Part shown: positions 14,419 to 22,959 of the stretch, one piece after another | How the letters are laid out: every line of letters starts with the position of its first letter | Position numbering within the stretch: position 1 is the first letter of the stretch | Assembly: GCA_017554105.1 (NCBI GenBank) | Contig: JAFZIY010000029.1 | Location: 1 to 49,503 of the forward strand | Source: Prevotella sp. | Lineage (GTDB): Bacteria > Bacteroidota > Bacteroidia > Bacteroidales > Bacteroidaceae | Length of the DNA stretch: 49,503 bases | Direction: 5' to 3' | The notes under the pieces: model-generated | Databases searched by the model: none | The model's input: the letters and a program-made list of their open reading frames with translations, nothing else | What the model was told of the DNA's origin: nothing | Program-made: the position numbers and the translations under genes

Positions 14419-15084
14419 ATGGATGTAAAGATAGAAGCGTCGTGGAAAGAACATCTCTGCCAGGAGTTTGAGAAACCTTATTTCGAGCAACTCACGGCAG
14501 CAGTGCGGCAGGAGTATATGAAGAGCACGTGCTATCCTCCGGGCAAACTAATCTTCAATGCCTTCAACCTATGTCCTTTCGACAAGGTGAAGGTAGTGAT
14601 TATAGGACAGGACCCGTACCACGAGCCCGGGCAGGCTCACGGACTGAGTTTCTCTGTTCAGGATGGAGTTCAGTTCCCGCCGTCGTTGCAGAACATCTTC
14701 AAGGAAATACAGTCCGACCTCGGTACGCCAATACCTTTTAGCGGCAACCTCACACGTTGGGCAGAACAGGGAGTGCTGTTGCTCAACGCCACGCTCACCG
14801 TGCGTGCCCATCAGGCAAACAGTCACAGCACTCTTGGCTGGCAAACCTTCACCGATGCTGCCATCCGCGCGTTGGCTGCCCAGCGTCAGCATATCGTTTA
14901 CATGCTCTGGGGAGGCTATGCCCGTGGTAAGGCATATATGATTGACAGACAGAATAACCTTGTCCTGGAGTCTGTCCACCCGTCGCCACTCTCCGCAAAT
15001 CGTGGCGGATGGTTCGGCAACCATCATTTCTCACGTTGCAATCAGTATTTACAGGACAATGGCATGACTCCCATCATGTGGTAA
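14419..15084 (+). CDS. ung: Uracil-DNA glycosylase, family 1
   Basis: It excises uracil from DNA to start base-excision repair. The catalytic Asp65 lies in the water-activating motif GQDPYHEPGQAHGLSFSV (63-80). The uracil-binding Asn lies in LLLNATLTVR (120-129), and the DNA-intercalation loop is HPSPLSANRGGWFG (187-200). At 221 residues the length is exactly that of the family. It starts at the first ATG after a Bacteroidetes -7 box. It is divergent from the carbohydrate genes and followed 48 bp later by a DUF3109 gene in the same direction. Confidence 0.97.
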   Translation: MDVKIEASWKEHLCQEFEKPYFEQLTAAVRQEYMKSTCYPPGKLIFNAFNLCPFDKVKVVIIGQDPYHEPGQAHGLSFSVQDGVQFPPSLQNIFKEIQSDLGTPIPFSGNLTRWAEQGVLLLNATLTVRAHQANSHSTLGWQTFTDAAIRALAAQRQHIVYMLWGGYARGKAYMIDRQNNLVLESVHPSPLSANRGGWFGNHHFSRCNQYLQDNGMTPIMW

Positions 15085-15132
15085 GACTCGCCCTGACTCT
15101 TTCTGGGGGTAGGGGATTTAATTTTTTAAAGA

Positions 15133-15825
15133 ATGGACAATATGAGAGATAAGAGTGACCAACTCTCCTCCCCTCGGGAGGGGTTGGGGGTGGGTATACC
15201 TCCCATAATACAAGTAGGCGATGTGCTGCTCTCGTCGGAGATTCTGACAGAGCGTTTCTGCTGTGACCTTGAGAAGTGCAAGGGGCAGTGCTGTGTCGAG
15301 GGCGATGCCGGGGCACCCGTCACTCTCGATGAGATAGCAGCGATAGAGGATGCTCTTGATGTGGTGTGGACCGACCTCTCGGCATCAGCACAGGCAGTGA
15401 TTGACAAGCAAGGAGTGGCTTATACTGACCAGGAAGGCGACCTTGTGACCAGTATTGTAAATGGCAAGGACTGTGTCTTCACATGCCATGATGACCTCCG
15501 TCTCGATGATGGTACGGTGGTAAACGATTGTTGTCTCTGTCTGCTTGAGAAGGCTTATCGTGCAGGTAAGTCATCTTTCTGCAAGCCCATCAGTTGCTCA
15601 CTCTATCCCATCCGCGTCAAGACATTCAAGGGAGGACTCGTTGGACTCAACTATAACCGATGGAAGGTGTGCGACAGTGCACGTGAGCGAGGCCAACAAC
15701 TAAATATCCCCGTCTATCGTTTCCTGCGTGAGCCACTCATCAAACGTTTTGGTGAGGAGTGGTACAACGAACTCGTTGAGGTTGCAAGCCAACTGGAGGC
15801 TAATTCTTCAGGTACTTCGAGATAA
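15133..15825 (+). CDS. DUF3109 family cysteine-rich protein
   Basis: A conserved Bacteroidetes protein of unknown function, rich in cysteines that could bind zinc or an iron-sulfur cluster. Cys pairs and singles occur at 43, 44, 49, 53 and 54 (CCDLEKCKGQCCVEGDAGAP) and later in NDCCLCLLEKAYRAGKSSFC and PISCSLYPIR. The family usually starts close to the segment IQVGDVLLSSEIL. Here that segment is preceded by about 25 extra residues, of which roughly 11-24 come from a REP-like palindrome. The codon where a start would be expected (15205-15210) reads ATA ATA, so translation apparently begins upstream at the ATG at 15133. The 3' end overlaps the convergent DUF2059 gene by 26 bp. Confidence 0.85.
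   Translation: MDNMRDKSDQLSSPREGLGVGIPPIIQVGDVLLSSEILTERFCCDLEKCKGQCCVEGDAGAPVTLDEIAAIEDALDVVWTDLSASAQAVIDKQGVAYTDQEGDLVTSIVNGKDCVFTCHDDLRLDDGTVVNDCCLCLLEKAYRAGKSSFCKPISCSLYPIRVKTFKGGLVGLNYNRWKVCDSARERGQQLNIPVYRFLREPLIKRFGEEWYNELVEVASQLEANSSGTSR
15163..15200. repeat. REP-like palindrome at the 5' end of the DUF3109 gene
   Basis: CTCCTCCCCTCGGGAGGGG followed by TTGGGGGTGGG has the same core and flank as the elements in the GH2 and GH127 genes. It sits just in front of the first family-conserved residues of DUF3109. A more decayed GC-rich stretch (CTGGGGGTAGGGG) lies at 15102-15115. Confidence 0.82.
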
Positions 15826-16237
15826 TCGCCGATATCTTCGCCTGCAATTCTGGCCTTTGAACAACATTGATACCCTCTGCACTCAGCATAGGAGTCAGTT
15901 TGACTACTTTCTGGCCTACGGGCGTGGCAAGATAAGCATTGATTTGTTTCAATTCATCAAGAGTGAAGTTCTCTTTATAGACCTCGTTCATTCTTTCTGT
16001 TAAAGCAGGAACCACTGCCTGTCCAATTTCCTCGACAAGCGGCTGCAGTTTTTCTGCATCTAACGCGCCATTTTCTGTTAATTTCTGAAGTTGCATCTTC
16101 AACCCCTCGACAAATAAATCCGTTGTGTGTTGCAGTTCGATTGTCTTTTGAACTTCAGTCTTGAAGGCTTCTTCATTGGTCTGAGCCTGTACTGCTGCCG
16201 AGACGAGCAATACCATAAACAATAGTATTTTTTTCAT
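15800..16237 (-). CDS. DUF2059 domain secreted protein
   Basis: A small exported protein of unknown function (145 residues). A clear signal peptide ends at AAVQAQ (residue 19). The mature part is alpha-helical and holds the DUF2059 signature: YKENFTLDELKQINAYLATP, then VGQKVVKLTPML. It starts at an ATG with a Lys-Lys-Ile n-region. It overlaps the end of the DUF3109 gene by 26 bp in convergent orientation and lies 64 bp after the DUF3667 gene on the same strand. A periplasmic location is inferred. Confidence 0.85.
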   Translation of the reverse strand: MKKILLFMVLLVSAAVQAQTNEEAFKTEVQKTIELQHTTDLFVEGLKMQLQKLTENGALDAEKLQPLVEEIGQAVVPALTERMNEVYKENFTLDELKQINAYLATPVGQKVVKLTPMLSAEGINVVQRPELQAKISAIISKYLKN

Positions 16238-16301
16238 AGTGGTGTGTTTTTTAGTATCCCGAAGGATGGATTAATATTTCAAGATGTTATGTTTATTTTG
16301 A

Positions 16302-17165
16302 TTAATGGACTATCACAAACATACTTATTATTCCTATAATGAAAAATGGGATAAAAAGCATCATACCGGCAAGAAGTGTGAAGACAATAACCTTCCACCA
16401 CGGGAATCCAGACATCTGTTTCAGTGGGATTAATGGCAGTAAAAAGGTTATGTAATTCAGATTTATGTTGAAACATAAGAACTCCAACACTATGTTGTAG
16501 ATGGAGAACATGTCGGTAATATACACTTGGGAAACGAGAAACTCGGAGTAGCGTAGACCTGGGATAGCAGGACTTCGGCGGAAGAAGATATATAGGAAGC
16601 CCGACATGATGACAAGAAATGCCAAAGTGGAGATATTGGGGAATCTCTGTTGAAGGGTCAAGAACTTATTGCTATATTCCCTGACGGTCTTGTCCGCTTC
16701 CTTTTCTTCAGCCGTGACACTTTCTGCCTTTGCTTCTTCCAAGTAGTTGTTCATCACGATGCGCGCTTCTTCAAAATAGTTCTTGCCTTTCAGGTTTATG
16801 CCTCCCTCGACGACAAGGGAGAGTGCGGTGAGCAGGAAAAACAACTTGAAAGGAGGGAAATAAGCCATTTGCATGCCCGAGAGATAGTCGCGTATCATGT
16901 AACCCGGACGCAGGATAAGGTCGCGCAGTGTGCGGAACATACCTCTGTTCCCCAGTCCCCATACGTCGAGGAACAACAAGAAGGCATTCTTGAATGAGTA
17001 ACGCCCTATCTTTGACGACTGACCGCAACGGGGACAATAGTTTCCCTGATACTCCGTTCCGCATGTTGCACACTTATGATGCACCTCCGAAAGAGGCGCT
17101 ACCTCGTACGGTTTCTGCTGCCATTGGCGGAAAGTACGCCACTTCTCGGACAGACGTTCCTTCAT
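16302..17165 (-). CDS. DUF3667 family membrane protein with zinc ribbon
   Basis: An integral membrane protein of unknown function. Near the N-terminus is a zinc ribbon with two CxxC knuckles (CATCGTEYQGNYCPRCG), followed by the DUF3667 signature GMFRTLRDLILRPGYMIRDY and about four hydrophobic segments toward the C-terminus. I prefer the ATG at 17165 (MKERLSEKW). The frame also has a GTG at 17189, but the promoter at 17209-17239 would leave that start only a very short leader. Some relatives sit beside transporters or efflux systems; nothing here suggests a role. It lies downstream of the AraC gene but has its own promoter. Confidence 0.82.
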   Translation of the reverse strand: MKERLSEKWRTFRQWQQKPYEVAPLSEVHHKCATCGTEYQGNYCPRCGQSSKIGRYSFKNAFLLFLDVWGLGNRGMFRTLRDLILRPGYMIRDYLSGMQMAYFPPFKLFFLLTALSLVVEGGINLKGKNYFEEARIVMNNYLEEAKAESVTAEEKEADKTVREYSNKFLTLQQRFPNISTLAFLVIMSGFLYIFFRRSPAIPGLRYSEFLVSQVYITDMFSIYNIVLEFLCFNINLNYITFLLPLIPLKQMSGFPWWKVIVFTLLAGMMLFIPFFIIGIISMFVIVH

Positions 17166-17208
17166 CGTTTTTGTCGTTTTCTGTTCCACTTCTATCTTGT
17201 TTAGGCGG

Positions 17209-17239
17209 TAAAGGTACGAATAAAAATGATAAACGCAAA
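17209..17239 (-). promoter_or_regulatory. Promoter of the DUF3667 gene
   Basis: On the minus strand TTTG (17239-17236) is followed after 19 bp by TACCTTTA (17216-17209), one base off the Bacteroidetes TTTG-N19-TAnnTTTG pattern. It lies about 45 bp before the chosen ATG. Confidence 0.65.
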
Positions 17240-17261
17240 ATAATCATCAAGTCACCATGGA

Positions 17262-18140
17262 CTAACTCTTGCGGTATTCAGAGGGCGACATGCCTACATG
17301 CTCCTTGAAGAACTTGCCGAGGAACGACTGGTTGGGGAAGTTCAGTTGCTGCGCTATCTCCTTTATGCTCATGTTGGTGTTTCTCAGCATCACGCGCGCT
17401 TCAAGTATGACGTAGTTGTCTATCCATTCGTTTGGGGTGCGCTTGCTCACTTGTTTCACGGTCTCTGACAAGTATTTCGGTGTTATGTGTAGTTGTTCGC
17501 CATACCAACTCACACGCCTTTCGTTGCGGAAGTTAGCCTCCACGAGTTTTATGAACGATGCGAATATCGCCTCGGCTCGTGTCTGTCGGTGGTCGCTTGC
17601 GTGTTGTATGCGGTATATGGCATTGCTGATGTCGTAGATCATAGATATGAGAAGCGAGCGCACCACATCGCTGCGGAAATGGTGGTCCTTGTCGTCCACC
17701 TTGAACTTTATGGCTTTGAAGTATGCCTTTATGAGAGTTATCTCGTCTTGTGTGAGGCTGAACACAGGGTGTGTGCGACTGAAGAGGAACAACTGTGACA
17801 GTTCGTGCATTCCCTTTATCGTCTCGCGAAAGAAGTCAATAGATATCAGGATGCCGATGCCCTTGCAGTCGGGCGACAGCATATAGTTGTCAGCCACGGT
17901 CCCCTCGTTTATTATTATCACGTCACCAGGCTTCACCATGTGTTCCTCGGTATCAACACTGTACTGCGCCTTGCCGTACAGGCATATTCCAAACAATATG
18001 CACTTCATGCGCCGCGGCTCGTTGGGCAATGGCACTTTGTCGATGTCCTCGATGAGCAACAGGTCGTTCCCGATGTGACTTCCGTCGTAAAGTCGGCGTG
18101 CGCCCTCGACGGTTATTTCCTCGATATTGTTTATTTGCAT
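17262..18140 (-). CDS. AraC-family transcriptional regulator
   Basis: The N-terminal part is a cupin-like sensor domain (HMVKPGDVIIINEGTVADN). The C-terminal 95 or so residues are a double helix-turn-helix of the AraC/XylS type (LHITPKYLSETVKQVSKRTP, then SIKEIAQQLNFPNQSFLGKFF, ending HVGMSPSEYRKS). The start at 18140 (MQINNIEE) is chosen because it lies 8 bp after the GH95 stop; upstream codons would overlap GH95. The tight spacing implies co-transcription, so the regulator probably senses a sugar or oligosaccharide and controls GH95 and perhaps the other enzymes. The effector and target sites are unknown. Confidence 0.9.
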   Translation of the reverse strand: MQINNIEEITVEGARRLYDGSHIGNDLLLIEDIDKVPLPNEPRRMKCILFGICLYGKAQYSVDTEEHMVKPGDVIIINEGTVADNYMLSPDCKGIGILISIDFFRETIKGMHELSQLFLFSRTHPVFSLTQDEITLIKAYFKAIKFKVDDKDHHFRSDVVRSLLISMIYDISNAIYRIQHASDHRQTRAEAIFASFIKLVEANFRNERRVSWYGEQLHITPKYLSETVKQVSKRTPNEWIDNYVILEARVMLRNTNMSIKEIAQQLNFPNQSFLGKFFKEHVGMSPSEYRKS

Positions 18141-18148
18141 TCTCTTTT

Positions 18149-20578
18149 TTATAGTTTTACTTTTACAGTCTTGCCGGCTTTCACCTTCACTTTCTTTTGT
18201 TTGCCGTTGTAGCATAAGGTAGTCTCTCCACCGGTCTTGCTACTTAACGCTGCCTCCGTCACCTGACCGTCTTTCCACTTCATTGCCACCTCGAAGCCAC
18301 CGCGTGCACATAGTCCACTGACTTCTCCCTCGTTCCATTTCTCAGGGCAGGCGGGTAGCAGCATGATTGTGTTGGGTGTGCTCTGTATCAGCATCTCGCA
18401 CACGCCGGCTGTGCCGCCGAAGTTCCCGTCAATCTGGAAAGGTGGATGGGCATCGAAAAGGTTGGGATAGGTACCGCCACCATTAACGTAATTCGGGTTC
18501 CCACCACGTTCGGGTGCCACGGCAGTGAGCAACTTGCGGTATATCTGATATGCCTTTTCGCCATTCTTCAGTCGTGCCCACAGGTTGATGCGCCATCCTG
18601 TGCTCCATCCTGTCGTCTCATCACCTTTCTGTACCAATGTTCGTTCGCAAGCATCTAAGAGTTGGGATTTGACCGAGAGTTGATGGATTATATGATTGCC
18701 TGGGTAGAGACCTATGAGATGACTCTGATGTCGGTGCTTCGGGTCTCTGTCGTTCCAGTCATAGTACCACTCGTTGAGGTCGCCGTCCTTGCCGATAGTA
18801 TAAGGATGTAATCTGTTCAGGGCAATCTGCTGGGGCAGACAGCAATCGACTATGCCTATGTCGATTTTCTTGCTGAATGAGTGTTTTTCCAAGATATGGT
18901 GTGCAGAAATCGTGTTGGTGAGCAACTCGCGGATGATAGCGAGGTCGGCAGTGCCGCCGTAACAGGTCACACCATGATACCCCTTGTCGGTGATATACTC
19001 ATTCTCGGGTGATGTTGATGGTGCTGTTATCAGTTCACCAGGTTCTTTGGGATTCTCCACGAGCCATTCCAGACAAAACTCCGCGGCACCTTTCATCAAT
19101 GGATACGCTGTGTTTCTTAGGTAGTTCTTATCCTGTGTGAACAGATATCTCTCCCATAGCGTGTTCACCAGCCATGCACCGCCTAAGTTCCAGTTGGCCC
19201 ACATCGGGTTCTCACGTTTCTCTCCCACGGGATTTGTCATTGCCCAGATGTCTGAGTTATGGCTTGCGCACCATCCGTACTCAATGCCGTAGTAGTGTTT
19301 TGCGGTGTATTTGCCAGTCTCGGAAAGTGCTGTTATAAAGCCGTCGAGCGGCTCAGCCATCTCCGCGAGGTTGCATACGAATGCCGGCCAGTAGTTCTCC
19401 TCGAGGTTGATGTTCATGGTGTAGTTGCCACGCCATGGACTCCACAGAGCCGGTGCCCATAGTCCTTGCAGGTTGGCAGGCACCGACGGTGTCCTCGATG
19501 ATGAGATGAGCAGGTATCGTCCGTATTGGAAATATAGCGTTTCGAGATAATCCCATCCAGACGTATCAGTGTGAGGATTGTCGTTATAGTCCCTCAGCAG
19601 TTGTTCTGTCGTTACCGCAGGAACACCCCTCCCTTCCGTCAGGGCAGGGGAGAGGCGCAGTTTTACGCGGTCGAAGTACTGCTTGTAGTCGTCGATGTGT
19701 CGCTGGCGCAGTTCGTCGTAGGTGTAGTTCACGAGGTGCCACGCATCGTCAGCCACATTCTCTATGTAGGGCGCTCCCTCGTCCACAGGGTGTTTGTCGA
19801 ATCCGTTGAACGATGTCTCGTTGACGAAGTATAGCGTCGCCGTGGTGGCTTTATTTATTAATAAGGTGGAGTCGGAAGGACTTATCGTGCCGTCGCTGCT
19901 TACTAAAAGGTTAGAGCAGTAATGTATGCTCGACTTCGGGTCACCCATGGCATGTCCCATCAGTGTCAGTTGCTTTGCCGAAGCCTTAACGTTGTGGGGT
20001 GTCTGGGCCGTAAGCAGGACTCGGAGATTCAGAGCCTGTGCCTTGTCTGCACTTATTCTCACTGCCACAACCTTATCAGGATTACTGGCGAAATACTCCC
20101 GTGTGAAGTGTGTTCCACCCTTTTCGTATGTCACCCTTGCCACCGCGCTGTCAAGTGAGAGTTCTCTTCGATAACCGCTTGCAGTGCCTTCGTTGAGGTC
20201 GATGATATGCATCGTGGCAAGAGGCTGGTAGAACTGTGAGTTGTGTCCTTGCACATGCAGTTGCAGGGAATCGGCACGCGCATAGTCCTCGTTGAACAAA
20301 GCCTTGCGTATCTCAGGAATCCACTTGTAGGCATCGCCGCCCTCGGCACGGTCAACAGGACTGCCCGTCCACAGCGTAATGTCGTTCAGATACATCACAT
20401 CGTCGTTGGGTGCGCCATATATTAAGCCACCCAACTTGCCGTTTCCTATGGGAAAAGACTCCTCGAAGAAATCGGCAGGACGGTCGCTCCACAGTTTCAT
20501 CTCCGCCTGTTGCTGTGCCGTCGCGGTTGTTGTGAAGCCTGCGAGGATAATGGATGCAATTATTATTTTGTTCTTCAC
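18149..20578 (-). CDS. GH95 alpha-L-fucosidase / alpha-L-galactosidase
   Basis: GH95 enzymes invert at alpha-1,2-fucosyl or alpha-L-galactosyl ends. Signatures seen are FPIGNGKLGGLIYG near the N-terminus, the asparagine-containing NINLEENYWPAF (family NIN.E.NYW), GWSTGWRINLWARL, and QIDGNFGGTAGVCEMLIQS near the end. The start is taken as GTG at 20578: it gives a proper signal peptide (KNKIIIASIILAGFTTTATAQ with the GTG just before) and lies 40 bp after a -7-like box. Longer starts run into the gyrB terminator. Residues about 308-318 (SPALTEGRGVP) derive from a REP-like palindrome. Fucose versus L-galactose specificity cannot be read here. The AraC gene follows in 8 bp. Confidence 0.9.
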   Translation of the reverse strand: MKNKIIIASIILAGFTTTATAQQQAEMKLWSDRPADFFEESFPIGNGKLGGLIYGAPNDDVMYLNDITLWTGSPVDRAEGGDAYKWIPEIRKALFNEDYARADSLQLHVQGHNSQFYQPLATMHIIDLNEGTASGYRRELSLDSAVARVTYEKGGTHFTREYFASNPDKVVAVRISADKAQALNLRVLLTAQTPHNVKASAKQLTLMGHAMGDPKSSIHYCSNLLVSSDGTISPSDSTLLINKATTATLYFVNETSFNGFDKHPVDEGAPYIENVADDAWHLVNYTYDELRQRHIDDYKQYFDRVKLRLSPALTEGRGVPAVTTEQLLRDYNDNPHTDTSGWDYLETLYFQYGRYLLISSSRTPSVPANLQGLWAPALWSPWRGNYTMNINLEENYWPAFVCNLAEMAEPLDGFITALSETGKYTAKHYYGIEYGWCASHNSDIWAMTNPVGEKRENPMWANWNLGGAWLVNTLWERYLFTQDKNYLRNTAYPLMKGAAEFCLEWLVENPKEPGELITAPSTSPENEYITDKGYHGVTCYGGTADLAIIRELLTNTISAHHILEKHSFSKKIDIGIVDCCLPQQIALNRLHPYTIGKDGDLNEWYYDWNDRDPKHRHQSHLIGLYPGNHIIHQLSVKSQLLDACERTLVQKGDETTGWSTGWRINLWARLKNGEKAYQIYRKLLTAVAPERGGNPNYVNGGGTYPNLFDAHPPFQIDGNFGGTAGVCEMLIQSTPNTIMLLPACPEKWNEGEVSGLCARGGFEVAMKWKDGQVTEAALSSKTGGETTLCYNGKQKKVKVKAGKTVKVKL
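19624..19656. repeat. Diverged REP-like palindrome within the GH95 gene
   Basis: CACCCCTCCC and CAGGGCAGGGGAGAGGC form imperfect arms around TTCCGT. The pattern is that of the elements at 11157 and 2424. The reading frame continues through it. Confidence 0.7.
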
Positions 20579-20617
20579 TTTCTTCTCGTGGTTAGTGGGT
20601 TTGATATTATTACGTTG

Positions 20618-20625
20618 CGAAGATA
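20618..20625 (-). promoter_or_regulatory. Candidate -7 box for GH95
   Basis: On the minus strand TATCTTCG differs by one base from TAnnTTTG and lies 39 bp before the GTG at 20578. This supports the short start. No clear -33 element is seen. Confidence 0.45.
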
Positions 20626-20662
20626 GTCTTTTTTTGTGAGAAGACCATGTGATGGAAAGAAA

Positions 20663-20704
20663 AATGTGCCTGAAAGTCCGTTGCGGGATACTTTCAGGCA
20701 CATT
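20663..20704 (-). terminator. Terminator of gyrB
   Basis: A 15-bp perfect stem (20663-20677 with 20690-20704, AATGTGCCTGAAAGT) with a 12-base loop. On the minus strand it is followed by TTTTTC. It begins 20 bp after the gyrB stop. Confidence 0.88.
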
Positions 20705-20724
20705 CTCTTTTGTCTGTGTGCCGA

Positions 20725-22695
20725 CTATGCGTCAATGTTAGCATAGGTGGCGTTCTTCTCTATGAATTCGCGGCGCGGCTCTACGTCGTCGCCCATGAGC
20801 ATAGAGAATATCTCGTCGGCGGTAGCAGCATCCTCGATAGTAACCTGCTTGAGAAGTCGGGTCTTGGGATCCATAGTGGTTTCCCACAACTGTTCGGGAT
20901 TCATCTCACCCAAACCTTTGTAGCGTTGGGTGTGAAGTTGGCTGCTGTTCTCGTCGCCTGCCACGTATTTGTCGATGAATGCCTGACGCTGTTGCTCGGT
21001 GTAGCAGTACTCAGACACTTTCTTGAAGGTGCACTTGTAAAGCGGTGGCGTGGCGATATAGAGGTGTCCCTCCTGGATAACGCGTGGCATGAAGCGGTAG
21101 AACAATGTCATGATGAGGGTGTCGATGTGTGAACCATCGACGTCGGCATCGGTCATGATGATAATCTTGTCGTAACGCAGTTTCTCGATATTGGCCTCCT
21201 TGTCGCCTTCTCCATCGACACCGAAGCGCACGCCGATGCTCTGTATAATGTTCATTACCGACTCTGCCTCGAACACTCGGTGCCACTGCACTTTCTCCAC
21301 GTTAAGTATCTTACCGCGAAGAGGCAGTATAGCCTGTGTGTAACGGTCGCGTCCCTGCTTTGCAGAACCACCTGCAGAGTCACCCTCTACAAGGAATATC
21401 TCGCTCGTCTTGGGGTCTTTGTTGGCGCAGTCGGCAAGTTTTCCTGGCAGACCGCCGCCACTCATCGGGTTCTTTCGCTGCACACTCTCACGTGCCTTAC
21501 GTGCTGCGATACGTGCTGTAGCGGCAAGTACCACCTTGTCGCAGATGAGTTTAGCCTCCTTCGGGTGCTCTTCAAGATAGTATGAGAGTGCCTCGCCTAC
21601 GGCTTGCTGCACTGCACCGGCCACCTCAGAGTTGCCGAGTTTCGTCTTCGTCTGTCCCTCGAACTGTGGCTCAGCCACCTTGATTGAGATTACGGCGGTG
21701 AGTCCCTCGCGGAAGTCTTCACCTGTAATCTCTATCTTAGCCTTCTCAATCTGCTTTGATATCTGGGCATCTGCGTCGGCATATGCCTTCAAGGTACGTG
21801 TGAGAGCCATGCGGAAACCAGTGAGATGGGTACCGCCCTCGATGGTGTTGATGTTGTTGACGTAAGAGTGGATGTTCTCGTTGTAGTCGGTGTTGTACAT
21901 CACTGCCACCTCGATAGGAATGCCCTGCTTCTCGGTCTTCAGGTAGATGACGTCGTCGAAGAGGTGAGTGCGGTGGCGGTCAATGTAGCGCACGAACTCC
22001 TTCAGACCATCCTTTGCATGGAACACTTCCTGCTTTGTATTGCCGTCAGCATCGGGACGGAGGTCTGTCAGCGTGATGGTGATGCCTGCATTGAGGTAAG
22101 CCAGTTCGCGCATTCGCTTTGCGATGATGTCATACTTGTATTCTGTGGTGGTGAATACTGTTGGGTCTGGCCAGAACTGCTGGCGCGTACCTGTCTTGTC
22201 TGTCTCGCCAACCACCTTCACGGGATAGAGAGGCTTACCCTTCTCATACTCCTGTTGCCATATTTTTCCGTCGCGATATACCTGCGAGAGCATGTGGCTT
22301 GAGAGTGCGTTCACACAACTGACACCCACGCCATGCAGACCACCGCTGACCTTATATGAGCCTTTGTCGAACTTACCTCCGGCGTGCAGCACGGTCATTA
22401 CTACCTCAAGTGCCGACTTATGGAGTTTCTTGTGCTCATCCACAGGGATGCCACGACCGTTATCTTGTACTGTAATGGAGTTGTCTTCGTTGATTGTTAC
22501 TTCGATATGGGTGCAGAAGCCCGCCATTGCCTCGTCGATGGAGTTGTCCACAGTCTCGTTAACCAGGTGGTGAAGACCTTTCTCCGAGATGTCTCCAATG
22601 TACATTGCCGGACGTTTACGTACTGCCTCCAATCCTTCCAGTACTTGTATGTTACTGGCTGAATAGTTGCTTTGATTGTTCTGATTTTCTGCCAT
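20725..22695 (-). CDS. gyrB: DNA gyrase subunit B
   Basis: The ATPase subunit of DNA gyrase, which supplies energy for negative supercoiling together with GyrA. The GHKL ATPase domain shows NETVDNSIDEAMAGF, DNGRGIP and GGLHGVGVSCVNALS. The TOPRIM domain has EGDSAGGSAKQGRDR, PLRGKILNVEK and the acidic MTDADVDGSHI metal site. The C-terminus carries QRYKGLGEMNPEQLWETTMDP. At 656 residues it is the short form usual in Bacteroidetes, lacking the enterobacterial insertion. The long GyrB signature favours gyrB over parE. It is preceded by a duplicated promoter-like module and ended by a strong hairpin. Confidence 0.96.
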   Translation of the reverse strand: MAENQNNQSNYSASNIQVLEGLEAVRKRPAMYIGDISEKGLHHLVNETVDNSIDEAMAGFCTHIEVTINEDNSITVQDNGRGIPVDEHKKLHKSALEVVMTVLHAGGKFDKGSYKVSGGLHGVGVSCVNALSSHMLSQVYRDGKIWQQEYEKGKPLYPVKVVGETDKTGTRQQFWPDPTVFTTTEYKYDIIAKRMRELAYLNAGITITLTDLRPDADGNTKQEVFHAKDGLKEFVRYIDRHRTHLFDDVIYLKTEKQGIPIEVAVMYNTDYNENIHSYVNNINTIEGGTHLTGFRMALTRTLKAYADADAQISKQIEKAKIEITGEDFREGLTAVISIKVAEPQFEGQTKTKLGNSEVAGAVQQAVGEALSYYLEEHPKEAKLICDKVVLAATARIAARKARESVQRKNPMSGGGLPGKLADCANKDPKTSEIFLVEGDSAGGSAKQGRDRYTQAILPLRGKILNVEKVQWHRVFEAESVMNIIQSIGVRFGVDGEGDKEANIEKLRYDKIIIMTDADVDGSHIDTLIMTLFYRFMPRVIQEGHLYIATPPLYKCTFKKVSEYCYTEQQRQAFIDKYVAGDENSSQLHTQRYKGLGEMNPEQLWETTMDPKTRLLKQVTIEDAATADEIFSMLMGDDVEPRREFIEKNATYANIDA

Positions 22696-22720
22696 TTTAT
22701 TTTTTGTCTATTGTAGGTTG

Positions 22721-22761
22721 CAAAGTTACAAAAAACGAGTGAAATATAAAAAGAAAAAAGT
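22721..22761 (-). promoter_or_regulatory. gyrB proximal promoter module
   Basis: On the minus strand TAACTTTG (22728-22721) is a good TAnnTTTG box 26 bp before the gyrB ATG, preceded by a TTTTTT/ACTCG segment. The same module recurs 87 bp upstream. Confidence 0.6.
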
Positions 22762-22807
22762 GCTTTTTTTCTTTTTTATTTCCGAGTGCAAGTAACTTCG
22801 ATGAAAT

Positions 22808-22849
22808 CAAAGTTACAAAAAACCGAGTGAAATACAGAAAGGAAAAAGT
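22808..22849 (-). promoter_or_regulatory. gyrB distal promoter-like module (duplicate)
   Basis: This segment repeats 22721-22761 with one indel and about three base changes, and keeps TAACTTTG at 22815-22808. It could be a second gyrB promoter. Confidence 0.5.
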
Positions 22850-22890
22850 TTTTTTCTAAATATTTGATATTCTCGAATATGAAAACAAAT

Positions 22891-22919
22891 TGACCGCCAT
22901 CCATATAGGATAGCGGTCA
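22891..22919 (-). terminator. Probable terminator of rpsT
   Basis: The hairpin TGACCGC-c-ATCC / GGAT-a-GCGGTCA has a 5-base loop and is followed on the minus strand by an AT-rich stretch with TTTG and TTTT. It lies 41 bp after the rpsT stop. Confidence 0.7.
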
Positions 22920-22959
22920 TTATCTAATCGTATGAAAAATAACTATATTTATTCCTCAA

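Noticed and set aside
20579-20701. Longer N-terminus for GH95 starting at 20701
   Set aside because: It would run through the gyrB terminator and place the signal peptide internally; the GTG at 20578 gives a normal signal peptide behind a -7 box.
22696-22959. Replication origin near gyrB
   Set aside because: No dnaA gene and no DnaA-box cluster is visible; the repeats there look like duplicated promoter DNA.
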